From: Acanthopleura granulata | Taxonomy: Eukaryota > Mollusca > Polyplacophora > Chitonida > Chitonidae | DNA length: 64,000 bases | Assembly (NCBI GenBank): GCA_016165875.1 | Contig: JABBOT010000012.1 | Location: 8,277,534 to 8,341,533 of the forward strand | Direction: 5' to 3' | Shown: positions 1 to 11,222 of the stretch, one piece after another | Numbering within the stretch: the stretch's first letter is position 1 | Layout of the letters: every line of letters starts with the position of its first letter | Made by a program: the position numbers and the translations under genes | Notes under the pieces: generated by a model | The model's database searches: none | What the model was told of the DNA's origin: nothing | What the model saw: only the letters and a program-made list of their open reading frames with translations

Positions 1-2180
1 ATGCTACTTTAGAATAATACATACTTTTGATCAGTGAAAGGAATTATCCAAAAATGTTTTTGACTGTTTCGCCTGTTTACTGTAACTTAATTCTACCAAA
101 TGATTCAATCTATTGCATTAAACAATGCAATTTGCTCCAGGTTTTACACCTAGGGTATTGAATTGGTACAAAAAGTCACTCCCTTTTGTTGATTCTTTCA
201 CGGGACGAAACAATAAATAAATAAACAGCACAAACAATGCTTTTATTTTTCGGGCTGCTAAAGCTCCATAGGCAGTAAGCAGTTCTCTAAACTAATGCGA
301 ATAACTGATAAAAAAAAAAAAGACTTTAAGAAGTTTAACAGAGAGCCACTCTATAAAAAAACCACCACAGTGCCATCTACATTGTCAAAATCCCTTCTGT
401 TTGCAGTTTATACTTCATCTTTTTCTACGTTCAAACACTCCCACATGTAAGTCATAATAATGTCACAGGGTATACAGGGTATCTCAGGGTTTACCATATC
501 TCGGAAACAAAGAACACTGAAACCTGGTTTACTAACTTTGAAGATTCTGTTCTTGTCTGCCATGAATCTCAGTGACAATAAATGTTCTGTGATGTCACAA
601 GATTTGTTTCGCATCTATTCTCAACAGCCTATCCATCACCCCTATCAGTATCAGTATCTGCACATGGAACAATCTTCCAGACCACAGACAGTGGGAAAGT
701 GGCATGTTTTTTAATCCTATGACGTGGTCCTGCTATTAATAGTGTGAGATTGATTGTACCACGAGGTCTACAATGTATCGGTAATGTCGTGTTTTTTTTT
801 TATCATGTGACGTCATTAGGATGAGTAGGGAAAGGAGCATTTCATGTCACAATAGCAATGGGTCTCGTGAAATAAATCACAGATGACATTCACCTGCACC
901 TTGTTTTGACTGCGCTTTTACAATAGATTATTAAACGTAAGTTTGTTCTAGTGACAGCACTGTTGAAGCCGCCTCTTGTTGTTTCTCTCTGTTATGGTAG
1001 CTGTACGTCCTTCACCTTGACCCATTCAGTTCAAGACCTTAATCTCGGTAATGGACTCCTGCACGCATGCTCTGACCTCGGAGGTGAAAGCGTTGCATTC
1101 TGAAATCTGTGGGTTTCACATTGAGACTGGTACAATTGACATATATACTTATGTACACACTTGTCTATAGAGCTCACTCGATCTGCTTTGCTTTGCTCAG
1201 CGAACTGCATTCGCGATAAAGTCTTACAAAATATTCAAAACCACGGACATCCGGGTACTTCACCCGCTTGAGGCAGTGGCGAGTAGATGAGGGGGTGAAA
1301 GATAACATGGGAAGGGATAGGAAAGTGAAGAGCCCTGGACAATATTTTGAGAACTACTGCTAGTAATAACCCGAAATTACAGTATGTTTTACTACAGAAC
1401 AATCTGCATAACATGTAAATTATGAACGTTAACGAAACCTAGTTTTGAACTTTGAGGGCGTGAAGCAGAGTTCCTTATTAACTTCCATGTCATTTTGACA
1501 ATCTTTTCATCGCCATCTCTGCGTGACCTAGGCGTGTTGACGCGAGTAAAACCGCTAATGCCCGGATGTCCCGGGTCTCAAAGGCCATCGCTGTTGTTGT
1601 AATGTCCTCTGTGGATTGGACTATTTGAGATGTTCAAGGACTGAACTCTTTCTCAATGCATTTTTCTCAATTACCTTATCCAATCAAAGACTAAGTAATT
1701 GGCGTTCCTTTCGTACCAACAAAAATTCAAGCACAATACCTAAACATGCTCTCAAATCCAAACTGCAATCTTCCTGCCAGTCATTTGTGCTTGCATGTAA
1801 ACTTCTCCTCGTGCACTAAATTTGGCGCCAGAATATGACACCGCGACAATTTGACAAACAGCAAAATTCAATGACGTCAGGCACATAACACATCGTTTAC
1901 GGGAAAAGACTGATTTTATGTTACACAATTGCTGGCATAGCTGCGCCGTTGTATAACATGTATGTTATACGAAATTTGTCGCAATGTAATGAAATATAAT
2001 CTGTTTCATCTTTCTATCGAGAGGGAGCACACTTACTCTGACGTTCCAGATTTGGCACACTTTCGTCTGCTGCAGGAAAGCTAGGGTAGATTACTTGTAG
2101 GAATACGTGATACAGCCCCCTGCTGAATGCTGTATGCTGAAAGGAAAAGTGCCTGTGGATCACTTGGAACGAGTCTTGAC
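1..2180. other. Region upstream of LSM1, no gene seen
   Basis: The open frames here are short, without coding-like composition or usable splice sites. Perfect TGACGTCA palindromes occur at 808-815 and 1872-1879. The last 100-150 bases should be the LSM1 promoter and 5' UTR, but no TATA box is clear. Confidence 0.5.
1872..1879. promoter_or_regulatory. Candidate CRE/ATF site upstream of LSM1
   Basis: A perfect TGACGTCA palindrome lies about 300 bases before the LSM1 start codon. In animals this word is the CREB/ATF binding site and is common in promoters of housekeeping genes. Only the match and its position support it, and a second copy lies at 808-815. Confidence 0.3.
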
Positions 2181-2226
2181 ATGGACTATCTTCCAGGAAC
2201 AGCAAGTCTGGTGAAGGAAATTGATA
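2181..2226 (+). CDS. LSM1: LSM1 coding exon 1
   Basis: Encodes residues 1-15 plus one base of Lys16. The donor is A|GTACGT at 2227. The 5' UTR continues upstream for an unknown distance. Intron 1 (2227-3717) holds a 15-base C run at 2781-2795 and nothing else recognisable. Confidence 0.93.
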
Positions 2227-5200
2227 GTACGTTCTACCAAGATTTCGTTGTCTCCGCGTGTGTTGCATACCGGCGACAGGGCTAATGATTCATTCGCAAC
2301 AACAACAACACACCAATTGATCGCCTGATATATTTTTTTTATATAATTATTAAGTAAATAAGACTATATGTCTGGCATGTGTAGCTCTGAGGGGCACAGT
2401 GGCCCTCTTTCCTGATAGTGACATATGTTGTCACTTATCGAGAAAGCAAAACTATTCACACCAGCAGCTCTCCCCTGTGCCACAAAGGTTTTCATTTAAG
2501 AGAGGGAATTTTGATATTCTCCGCTTTCCACAGCTTACGTAAATGATACTTGATCCCTTGTTTCTTGTCTTAATATTTTCGAAAACTAGTGCAGATAGGG
2601 GAACAGTTTTTATTTTTCATTAACATTATATGGATAGATTTTATTATAATCACATCTTGTGTGACAATTGCTTACAAAAAATGAAATAACGAGTTCCTAT
2701 GGAGGGTGTAAAGTGACGTGTAAGAGGTGACGGGAAAACAGGGAATCTGCTGTGAGTGGCTTGGGTCAGTTGCTGACAAGCCCCCCCCCCCCCCCATTCC
2801 ACATCTGAGACCTGCGCGAAACTGACTGTCCTGCAATGACTTTCAGACCAACCTTGCACGCCTGAGAAACAAATATAATATTGGACCTAAACTGTAATAA
2901 AGCACTCTCTGGAAACTTATGTGACTACTTAACATGTTATTTAGCCCATCCAAAGTAAATCCTTGATATCCTGCAAGTGATATCTTGCAAGTGATAACTG
3001 CTGGAAATATGTCCACTGCTGCAAATGTGTCCACTGTCCAGATGTTGTAGAGTTTTGAGTGAGGTGAGCAGAAGAAACCAAGTCATTATGGATTCAGTTA
3101 AGGTGGGAATCAGAGACTGGAATAATTTTGATAGGCTAAGTAACATGGTTTGTAGTTACCAAGGATTCCAGGAAATATTTTGCACATGCTTTTGGGGCAA
3201 CAAGGACTGGTGACAAGTTTGAAAGTCAAATGACATCTCTGGATGGTAGAGTATAGGAATGTCCACATCATTTATAATGCAAGTTCCAAAATCTGAGTCA
3301 TCTCAGATTAGTTGGAAATTCACCGAATCTCAGCAACATCACAGTCAGAAAAAAAATATGCGTGCTACAAACGTTAGAAATTTCGTACTGAAGGAATCTG
3401 AGCAATCAAACAAAAAATCCTGTGAATAATCAAATTTAATGAGGTTTTTATGGAGGTCAGAACACAGGCGTGTTTGTGAATGTATTTCTTGAACAAAAAT
3501 TTAGATTGATAACACAACGGTATAGTATGTCACTGACTTTACAACTCACATGGTCTTTTAAACCGTCAACAAACTTCAAATCAGACAGTTCAGCTGGTCT
3601 GTTCATTGTTGAAGTGTGTTTTTAAATTGCAATGAGTCGTACATCTCGTGTAGTCAAAATATAGGACTGAAATTATAGTGTTTTTCTCATACTATTAATA
3701 TTTTGTGTATGTTGCAGAAAAACAGTTAGTTGTCTTACGTGATGGAAGAACACTTATTGGATACTTACGAAGCATAGACCAGTTTGGTAAGAAAATGCAG
3801 TTTTTGATTTTAATTTTAGGTGCAGAATTGTTTCTGTCTTCATTTTTTGGTGTTACTTACACATGATATCAAGAGGATCCATTTCAATCAGTTTAATAAT
3901 GTTAAGTGTATATGGATAAAGAGTAAGAGCAACAGCCTAGTAAATTGTACATTGTAGAATGAAAATCACAAAACTGATGATTTTAAAGCCTGAAACTATA
4001 AGGGCTCAAGTGGTGGCCATGGTCTATTGGTTAACCGTGCTTACATTTCAGTCACTAGGAAACACTACAGAACTGCCTCATTGGCATAGCAGACAGAGTA
4101 TGGTCCCACCCAGCCACAAAAAGACACAATAAATATACATACTACGGACACCTCATTTTCATATTGTAGCCTATGGGGAAGTAGAAATAAATCCACAACA
4201 CCAATGTTCAAGAAGCTACTTTCAGTTCTTCAGTGAGAATAACTTGAATGTAGGCTGAATGTTCTTCACAGATACATGTATTTAGTCTCGTATTTGTGCA
4301 TCAAAGGAGACAAAAGGGACAAAAAGGGCTCAGAACAGGGTAGCAGTATCCCTGAAACAACAAATTCACCAGCATTGCCACAGACATCATATAACACAAA
4401 GCAATACTACAGATCAGTATAAATATCAAGAGAAATATATCATACACTGACAGTACACAATATATCTCTGATATCACTAAATGAAATCATATGATCCCAA
4501 TAACATATAGCCTCTGCTGTTATCAAAAATGGTGAATACCGATGTGTTTCATTATTTATCACTGTAGCTATCAAAATTACAGTTAGACTATACTGGCAAA
4601 TAAGTTACACAAGGATAGCATGATGTTACTACATGAAAAATTACACAGTCAGCTTTCCAAAGCAATCAAAACAACAACCACAACTATGTGTCAGTCATGC
4701 TGTTCAACCAGTAAACATCCATAGAAACCCAGGTCAGCACTCCAAACAGGTGCATAACCAGCAATCCGCATCACTGTAAATAATGTACAAAGTTCTGTGT
4801 CTTGCAGTCTTGTTTTTGTAATAACTCGAAAACCGTAATTAACAAAGCAACTATGAATAAGGTGAATTAAGAGATCAACCATCTCATGGCATATATGGAC
4901 ATTAACACCAGTTTCAACTTTAAAATTTATGTGATTTGCACTAAACAAGGTCATGTGATTAGAGATAAAAATAACATGAATTCAGAATTACTTAAGGTTT
5001 CCCTTTGTAAGAGACGCCTGAATCATCGGTAAACAAATGTCACTGATTATGACTTAAATGCTCATATCAACTAAGGATACATAACATCTTCATGGGCCTT
5101 AAGGACATAGGGAACGTAAGAACTAGGTTCAGTATGTACCAAAGCCACACATAAATCCTTTATCAACAAAGTTGATCGGACACTCGCCCGCAATAGATCA

Positions 5201-6629
5201 TTAATGATGATGGCTTCAATCCTTGAACATGCTAACCTTGAGGCCAGAAAAGGCCACTTAATGACTTGGGCAATGTAACCTTACATAACGGTGTACACAG
5301 GGAGGTAACTGACATCAAACATAAATATGGGAGCATACTTATAAACTCTGCCCACAGTATGACTGAAAAATTGTTGAGTACAACATAGAACCCAGGCAAA
5401 TATACAGACATACAGACATTAGGGGCAGGTATAAATCTGGCCTTAGGTAGAGAATGAATGGATTTTCAAGTACTCACTGTGTTATGAGGTCTTGGTAACA
5501 AGAAGTGGTCGACGATGCTTGTGTACCTGTTAGTGCAGGGTCGAAGACCGCTTGTTTTCACCTAATAAGGCCTACATGTCTGTATGTCACACAAACGAAA
5601 GTTTATCAGTATCTTGCCAAAGGTTGGTGGTTTACCTGTGCATTCCATTTTCCTGTTCTCATAAAAGTCACCGCTATTGTATATGTACAATATCCTTGAG
5701 TATGTTCATGAAAAACAATCTTGTAAAGAAATAAATAAATAATCAGAAGTGTGACATTTTTTTTAGCAAACCTGGTTCTCCATAGAACCATAGAGCGGAT
5801 CCATGTTGGCAAGAAATATGGCGATATCCCGAGAGGGGTCTTTCTCGTGCGAGGAGAGAATGTTGTACTACTTGGAGAAATCGTGAGTACAGGCAGTTAA
5901 ATAGGGTAAAATACTATAGATCATTATCTCATTGTGATTAACATACCTATTCATTGCTGCATGGCTAGCTGTAACCATGCTCTTAGTTTGGTTCATATAC
6001 ATGTGTTGGTGCAGTTTTGTAAGTATCTTATGTGGAACAGTCTGATAAAAACAGAAAGATGGGTACATATTTCCAACGTCAGTGTGATCTGTATGTTCTG
6101 CAAGATGTCATCATATTTCTACACATAAATTCTCCTGATTTAGCAAATTGCTTCTTTACAATCCGCAGATGCTGTCCTCATGTCATTTTTACGTACGTGT
6201 GTGCAAGGGTGGATTTGTTCTATTGTGCAGACTGTGTGAAAACATTGCAATAAAACCTGTGGGTTTTCCCAAGGGTCTGCCAGGTTTCCTGCGACCACAA
6301 TGCTAGCCGCCGTCATGTTAGTAAAGCATTCTTGAGTTCGTGGTAAAACACCGAAGACATAAACAAGTAAATGAAAACTTCGGGTTATGAAGTGCAAACA
6401 TATTTTTAATGATGGCCTTATTTTTGTCATTTTACATTTACTTTGCTGGTTATAGAACTTTGCTACAGAGGAGAACCCTAGCCTGGAACAAGTGTCCATA
6501 GAAGAGATACTGGAGATTCAAAGAGAGGAGCAACTGATGAAACAGCAGGAAGAGGAGAGGAAGAAAAAGGCTTTGTTAGAGAGAGGTTTGCAGCCACACA
6601 CTGACGGCATCACTGATGACTTCTTCTAG
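2181..6629 (+). CDS. LSM1: LSM1, U6 snRNA-associated Sm-like protein (4 exons, 134 aa)
   Basis: Coding exons are 2181-2226, 3718-3786, 5767-5882 and 6456-6629, joined by GT-AG introns with phases 1, 1 and 0; the total is 405 bases including the stop. The protein starts [18 protein letters not shown], close to vertebrate LSM1. It has the Sm1 motif at about residues 24-43 ([11 protein letters not shown] then FANLVL) and the Sm2 motif at 63-77 with RGEN at 67-70. A charged helical tail ([14 protein letters not shown]) runs to the stop, and the length matches the usual 133 aa. From the family, LSM1 defines the cytoplasmic LSM1-7 ring that binds oligoadenylated mRNA 3' ends with PAT1 and activates decapping in P-bodies. 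The ATG has a good context (gacATGG). The C-terminal end DGITDDFF differs from vertebrate sequence, as is usual for this tail. Confidence 0.96.
3718..3786 (+). CDS. LSM1: LSM1 coding exon 2 (Sm1 strand region)
   Basis: The acceptor is tgttgcag and the donor G|GTAAGA. It encodes [20 protein letters not shown], the first half of the Sm1 motif. Intron 2 (3787-5766) contains SINE-derived sequence towards its 3' end. Confidence 0.95.
5486..5743 (+). mobile_element. SINE copy, second family, in LSM1 intron 2
   Basis: It contains cttgccaaaggttggtggtt, then a segment like 'aagtcaccgctattgtat' and 'atccttgagtatg', and ends in an A-rich (aaat) tail. The same blocks recur near 9100-9290, 10930-11220 and, inverted, 63770-63930. 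The 5' limit is not clear because the tRNA-like head is not obvious. Confidence 0.6.
5767..5882 (+). CDS. LSM1: LSM1 coding exon 3 (Sm1 end and Sm2)
   Basis: The acceptor is ttttttttag and the donor ATC|GTGAGT. It encodes [20 protein letters not shown] through [17 protein letters not shown]-rich tail ends about 24 bases before this exon, so the polypyrimidine tract is very short. Confidence 0.96.
6255..6373 (+). mobile_element. 5'-truncated SINE, first family, in LSM1 intron 3
   Basis: It shows the 3' half of the family: 'gggttttcccaagggtctgc', 'ggtttcctgcgaccacaatg', then 'attcttgag' and a degenerate 'aaaacaccgaagacataaac' tail. The divergence suggests an old copy. Confidence 0.7.
6456..6629 (+). 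CDS. LSM1: LSM1 coding exon 4 (C-terminal tail and stop)
   Basis: The acceptor is ctggttatag in phase 0. It encodes the charged C-terminal helix and ends GITDDFF with TAG. The last 70 or so bases are duplicated in the 3' UTR directly downstream. Confidence 0.93.
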   Translation, partial: NFATEENPSLEQVSIEEILEIQREEQLMKQQEEERKKKALLERGLQPHTDGITDDFF

Positions 6630-6840
6630 AGGGGCACCATGGTGGCAGGGATGGTGGGAGAGAGGAAAGGAAGAAAAAGGTTTTGTTAGAGAGAGGTTTG
6701 CAGCCACACATTGTCAGCATCACTGATGATGTCTGCCAGGGAGACACCACTGATGACTTCTTCTAGGAAGACACCATGGTGACTGGGATGATGGGAGAGA
6801 GGTTTGCAGGTATACACTGACAGCATCACTGATGACTGCT
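6556..6840 (+). repeat. Tandem duplication of the LSM1 last-exon end
   Basis: The block beginning aggaagaaaaaggctttgtt at about 6558 recurs 110 bases later at 6668, and a shorter third copy starts near 6795. Copies two and three lie in the 3' UTR. Copy two still carries the codons for the LSM1 C-terminus and its own gacttcttctag, but the 110-base offset puts it in another frame. Confidence 0.85.
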
Positions 6841-6990
6841 ATGGACACTGCAGTGCAGGTTCTGATGGGAGAGAGAGCAGCAGTTGACCATTGTAAAATG
6901 ACTGCCTAGAGAGGAATTTAAGGTCATTGGCCAGTGTGAGGGCAGCATGTAATGCAAAACCTGAGAATATTCTCGGCTGGAAAACCTAAA

Positions 6991-6996
6991 AATAAA
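6991..6996 (+). terminator. Candidate LSM1 polyadenylation signal
   Basis: AATAAA lies about 360 bases after the LSM1 stop. It is the first canonical hexamer downstream of the stop that I noticed; others occur near 7808 and 8759. Cleavage is not shown by sequence alone. Confidence 0.4.
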
Positions 6997-7959
6997 GCTA
7001 CTTATTGGAATGTGAAATGCAACCAAGTGTTGTGAAAAGAGCAAAGTGAAAGTCTTCACAATATAACTTATTGGAAACAGGACTGCCTGTGGATCACTTA
7101 TTATTGGATAGAGAAAACTGGACAGTGCAAGGCCAGCACTTGTGTATGAGGGAACAGAAGATGGAAATGATTGCAAATGGTTTATTACTGTAAAACACCA
7201 GCTGGATACTGGAAGGATGGGTTTATAAAGGAGGGACTATGACTGGACAATGGTGCTTGGCTGGTTCATCAGGAGATGGTAACGCTGGCACACTGTAACT
7301 ACTAGGTCCTTGACCAAAGTTCTCCATTCAGATCTAGAAGACATTTAGAAACATTAACCAATCAAAGATAAATCAGTTTTCCAAAATGATATTAAAGAAC
7401 CAATGAAAATGGCAGGAGAAATTCACTTCCCCGTAGTGCTGCTTAGAAACATTCCTGAGACTTCACTCCTAAGTCAGGAAGGGGTTTTAGCCAAAATTTT
7501 AAGTGATCAGATTTGAAGAGGTTTGTCTTTTGCCATGTGTGCACTAACCCTTTACCAAGAAGGCTGGAGGACTGAATCCAGCTCTTGGTGGTTAGGTGAG
7601 ATATGGTTGGATTCTGCATACATGTAGTTTCTTCTGCCCCTGATCCATCTGGAAGAGACACATAGCCATACCCTTTATTTTTGTTTCCAGAGGATGTTCT
7701 AGAAGGCTGAATGGAAACATTTTAGTTTTTAGGGGTCTATTTTTTCCAAAAAGGTGTCCAGTTATGAGACTTTGAGGTACATGTAATATATATTAGGTCA
7801 TGATGTAAATAAAATGTTTTTGAATCCTGTGTGAAACACCAAACAAATAAGTACCGCCGCATATCCCATTTCACAAATGTTCTACATGCATGTAAGTATA
7901 CATGTACAGGAAACTGCCATAACCATTGTTGTTGTGGGCATTCCATTGTCATGGTTCAT

Positions 7960-8083
7960 TCAGACGTCTGTGGGCTTCCCCTGGGCTCTGCGCGGTTTCC
8001 TCCCGCTGTAATGCTGGCCACCATAGCATAAGTGAAATATACTTGAGTATGGCATAAAACACCAATCAAATAAACAAATAAAC
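7960..8083 (+). mobile_element. 5'-truncated SINE, first family
   Basis: It matches the family 3' half: 'gtgggcttcccctgggctct', 'ggtttcctcccgctgtaatg', 'agtgaaatatacttgagtat' and 'aaaacaccaatcaaataaac'. The tRNA-like head is missing. Confidence 0.8.
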
Positions 8084-9099
8084 ATTGTAGTTGAATGCAC
8101 GTATTAATGTTGTGTGCAGTATTTGGAAAATTGCTTTAAATTTAGTTTTGAAATAACATGATCTTATCAGTATTATGAACCTGTGCTAGTAAATAGGTGA
8201 ATCAATTGTGTTTTTGTCGAACAAGTCGCCTTTGTTCATTGTATAGATATCTAACACAGTTAGTTATCAATACGAAAAAAAAAGTTCCTGGCATTGTGAG
8301 AATTATTTTTGCTTAATGTTTAAGGCTGGTTTTACTACATATTTATACTGAAGTAGTACTACTAATATATAGAAGGTGTGTCTCTCTTTTATGAACAGAA
8401 TTAAAAGTGTGAATGTTTAATATCAATACTTACCAAGTGCTAAGTACATGAGTAGAGTTCAAAATATCCGAAGGATTCGTGGCATAAACTAGGTTTTAAT
8501 TTAGAGCATAGGATCAGATGCAAATTTTGTTGGTTTTTTTTCACTGAATGACCATAAAGGTGCTCCATACGTTTATTACTTCTTTTGTTGTGGATAATTT
8601 CCCAGTACGAAATTGTTTAGTTATTATTATGATATATTTAATGAACTTTTAACATCGAAAAGACATGCCACATGGTTTATGGCTGGGTATAATTACTAAG
8701 ATGTTTTGCCTTTTTATTTTTTTTGCATACAAAATGTACCATTGCATAAAAATGTGTGAATAAACTTTCGTTACAGTTATGTTTTTTTGAGGGTATTTCC
8801 CCTCTTTAGGACATTGGAAACTCTTTTGTCTACAAGCACAGTGACGAATTTGAATTATTCTAAAACGTCTTATAGGAATTGATGTTAAAAGCAGATTAGT
8901 TCTATTTTCTGTTTTCAGCTTTTAGACTACATACCCTTCTGTCAGTGTGGAAGCAAAGACTTCACAGCAACACCAAAAGTTGAAGAGAACAAAAACCAAG
9001 CATTAGCAGTTGATTGGTGCATGAGCTCACTGTCCCGAATCAATCTCCCAGTCTCCTTCACTGGACAGGTTTCTGGTGATATTAGACGGTTGAGGATGT

Positions 9100-9290
9100 T
9101 CGCCTGGCCGTTTGTGCAGTCTGATGTGCGTGAAATACCACTTGTCTTCCATAAATATAGGAGTGCATATCCGTATAGGTAACACGTGGGGTTGTTCCTT
9201 GCCAAAGGTTGCTGGTATTTCCAGAAAATTCCTTTAAAACTGACCGCCATCGTATAGGGTTGATAAATTCCTCGTTAGGCAACCGTAAAA
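9100..9290 (+). mobile_element. Degenerate SINE fragment, second family
   Basis: It has cttgccaaaggttgctggta followed by 'tgaccgccatcgtatag' and a decayed 'aaccgtaaaa' end, in the same order as the copy at 5486-5743. Confidence 0.45.
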
Positions 9291-9443
9291 TAAGTATCCC
9301 ATTTGATGAAAACTGGCTTTGCGTTGAGAAGTTTAATTTGAAGCTTCTTGCAAATTGCTGTGGATTTTCTGGTTATACACCTAGAAGTACACCAGTTTGT
9401 CCTTGCGGAAGTTAAAAAGTCCAGATTGTCCAATTAATAACTA

Positions 9444-10172
9444 TCAAACAAGCATTCTCGAAGCATTGCGAAACATGCCCCGTATCGTCGAGTTTGAGCT
9501 GTTGGCACCATAGACATCTATGTCGAAGTCCTCAAAGCCAAAAAATGCCATAACTTTGTGGAACATGAAATTACCGCGAACAAAGACAAGTAATCTGTTA
9601 CTTGTTTCGTTGAAGCCTAAGTACTTAGGTACCACTTGTTTTGAAAATAGTCCAGAAACCTCTGCAGAGTACATAACAGGACGAAAAGGACATGATTTTG
9701 TTGAAAGGGAGAAAAATATAAAAAAAACAAAACAGTGCTAGTGCGAACTAATCCGTAACTTACCATGATAATATTCCAATTTTCTATTCAGTACGAGAAA
9801 TCGTGTTTGACAAAAGATTGGGAATAACTGTAAAGTCACAAAACCGGAGAGAAACGGCCATGATTGTGACGAAAATGGACGAAACGGCCTGAAACTCGTA
9901 CTTAAATGATCTGTAAGTTGTACAGTCACTTTGCTATACAAGATTCGGAATATTCCTAAATTCACAGCAACGTCAATCCAAGCAGCGATAACTCACAATA
10001 TCAAAATCGAAATTACCCCTCTTGTCGTAAAGTAGGCGTGACAGGAAACCACTGTCGCCTTTGTACAAGCCCAGGTAAGATGTGCCATCTGGCGTAGTTT
10101 CTTCTGTGTACATCCAATAAACCAGGGATTCACCAATATAATGGGCCATGCAGATCTTGTGGAAATACATAT
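9444..10172 (-). CDS. Unrecognised spliced coding unit (3 exons, 5' end uncertain)
   Basis: Read on the minus strand, three segments join in one frame: 10172-9997 (acceptor ggctttcacag, donor ATT|GTGAGT), 9827-9764 (acceptor gactttacag, donor G|GTAAGT) and 9661-9444 (acceptor ctctgcag, stop TGA). Phases are 0 then 1 and match at both junctions. The first segment includes YLGLYKGDSGFLSRLLYDKR, and the last includes KQVVPKYLGFNET and FFGFEDFDIDVYG. If the ATG at 10170 is the start, the product is 151 aa; otherwise upstream exons exist, since the segment also begins with a usable acceptor. I recognise no family. There is no signal peptide at that ATG. The evidence is splice and phase consistency plus protein-like composition, so this could be a real small gene, the end of a larger one, or chance. 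Confidence 0.42.
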
Positions 10173-10275
10173 CTGTGAAAGCCGTTTCACTTATATATTA
10201 ATTTATATAATAAATATATTTATAAATATATAAGTATATATATACTGTGAAAACTTTTTCACTTATATATTATTT
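10173..10275. repeat. Short direct repeat and AT-rich tract
   Basis: 'ctgtgaaagccgtttcactt' at about 10173 and 'ctgtgaaaactttttcactt' at about 10245 are near copies. Each is followed by tatatatta, with an AT-only palindromic stretch between them. Confidence 0.5.
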
Positions 10276-10929
10276 GTCATACACGTAAATATAGTGTTTA
10301 GAATGTTTTATCATTTAGGTGTGGGACGCTGGAGCTGCACATTCCTGTGTGCGCCAGGTCTACGTACATGTAGGTGGAATATAAACAGTTTAATTGTTAT
10401 GGTTGCCATGACACGTGCTTACACCTGCCAAAAGCTGGATAATGATGGTCGAATTTCCGATAAACCTCGTTAGCACTGTTGATTTTATCACTTGGAGTCC
10501 TCGAGATGGAGAGGGAACGTGATATAGCTCAATAGGTGAGTTTCGAGTTCAAACTCTTTTGAAGGTGAGAAAAGCCCTCCTGTACCTTGTGACCTGTCAA
10601 AAATTTTAGGCAACTATTTCTACTGTAAAATGGGCGCCTTGGAAAAGTTTCAAAAAAAGTTATTTAGACCAGACGTACAATAAGGAAAACTGAGGAGCCG
10701 GAAGTTTTTTAAATTTAAGAAGCTCCTCAACAAAGGAGAGATCATTTGTACCTCCCTAACACGGCGAGGCAGGTGATGGGTAAATTAAAGTAAACAAAAT
10801 TGCCTAACATTTTTGACAAGTTACATTACACAGTTGAACTCTTTTTACCTTCTGCAACAAAACAGTTCAAACCCGAAACTCCCCTATTACTCCTATATAA
10901 CCAACAGGCATTAGGATACAGGTAGTACA

Positions 10930-11222
10930 TGCGGGTTCAATCCCGGAGTGGAACATAACGAATTTTCAAATTTCGCCCTCTAGCCATTCTTATACAGTGG
11001 CCTTGGTAACAGTAAGTGATCGACGATACTCGCTGGGCGTTTGCGCACTTATGCGTTCGTTGCGAACCACATGCACTTTGGCAATAGGTCTTAGAAGTCT
11101 GTACCTCAGTATCGGTAAGTAATCAATTATCAAAACACAACCTGCAGCCAGCCACCACCGTAAAAAAAGTCCGGAGTATACCGTTAAACAACAACCAACC
11201 AGTCAATCAATCAGTCAGTCGA
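10930..11222 (+). mobile_element. SINE-like element with tRNA-type B box
   Basis: A B-box-like gcgggttcaatcccgg at about 10940 is followed by ccttggtaacagtaagtgat, shared with the copy near 5490. The 3' end is 'ggagtataccgttaaacaac' then repeated caatcaat/cagtcagt. This looks like a complete but diverged second-family copy. Confidence 0.5.

Larger units (their letters stand above)
6841..9443. other. Intergenic stretch without a recognised gene
   Basis: It holds possible LSM1 3' UTR at the start, a truncated SINE at 7960-8083 and a fragment of the second SINE family at about 9100-9290. The open frames here overlap these repeats or have no coding character. Confidence 0.5.
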
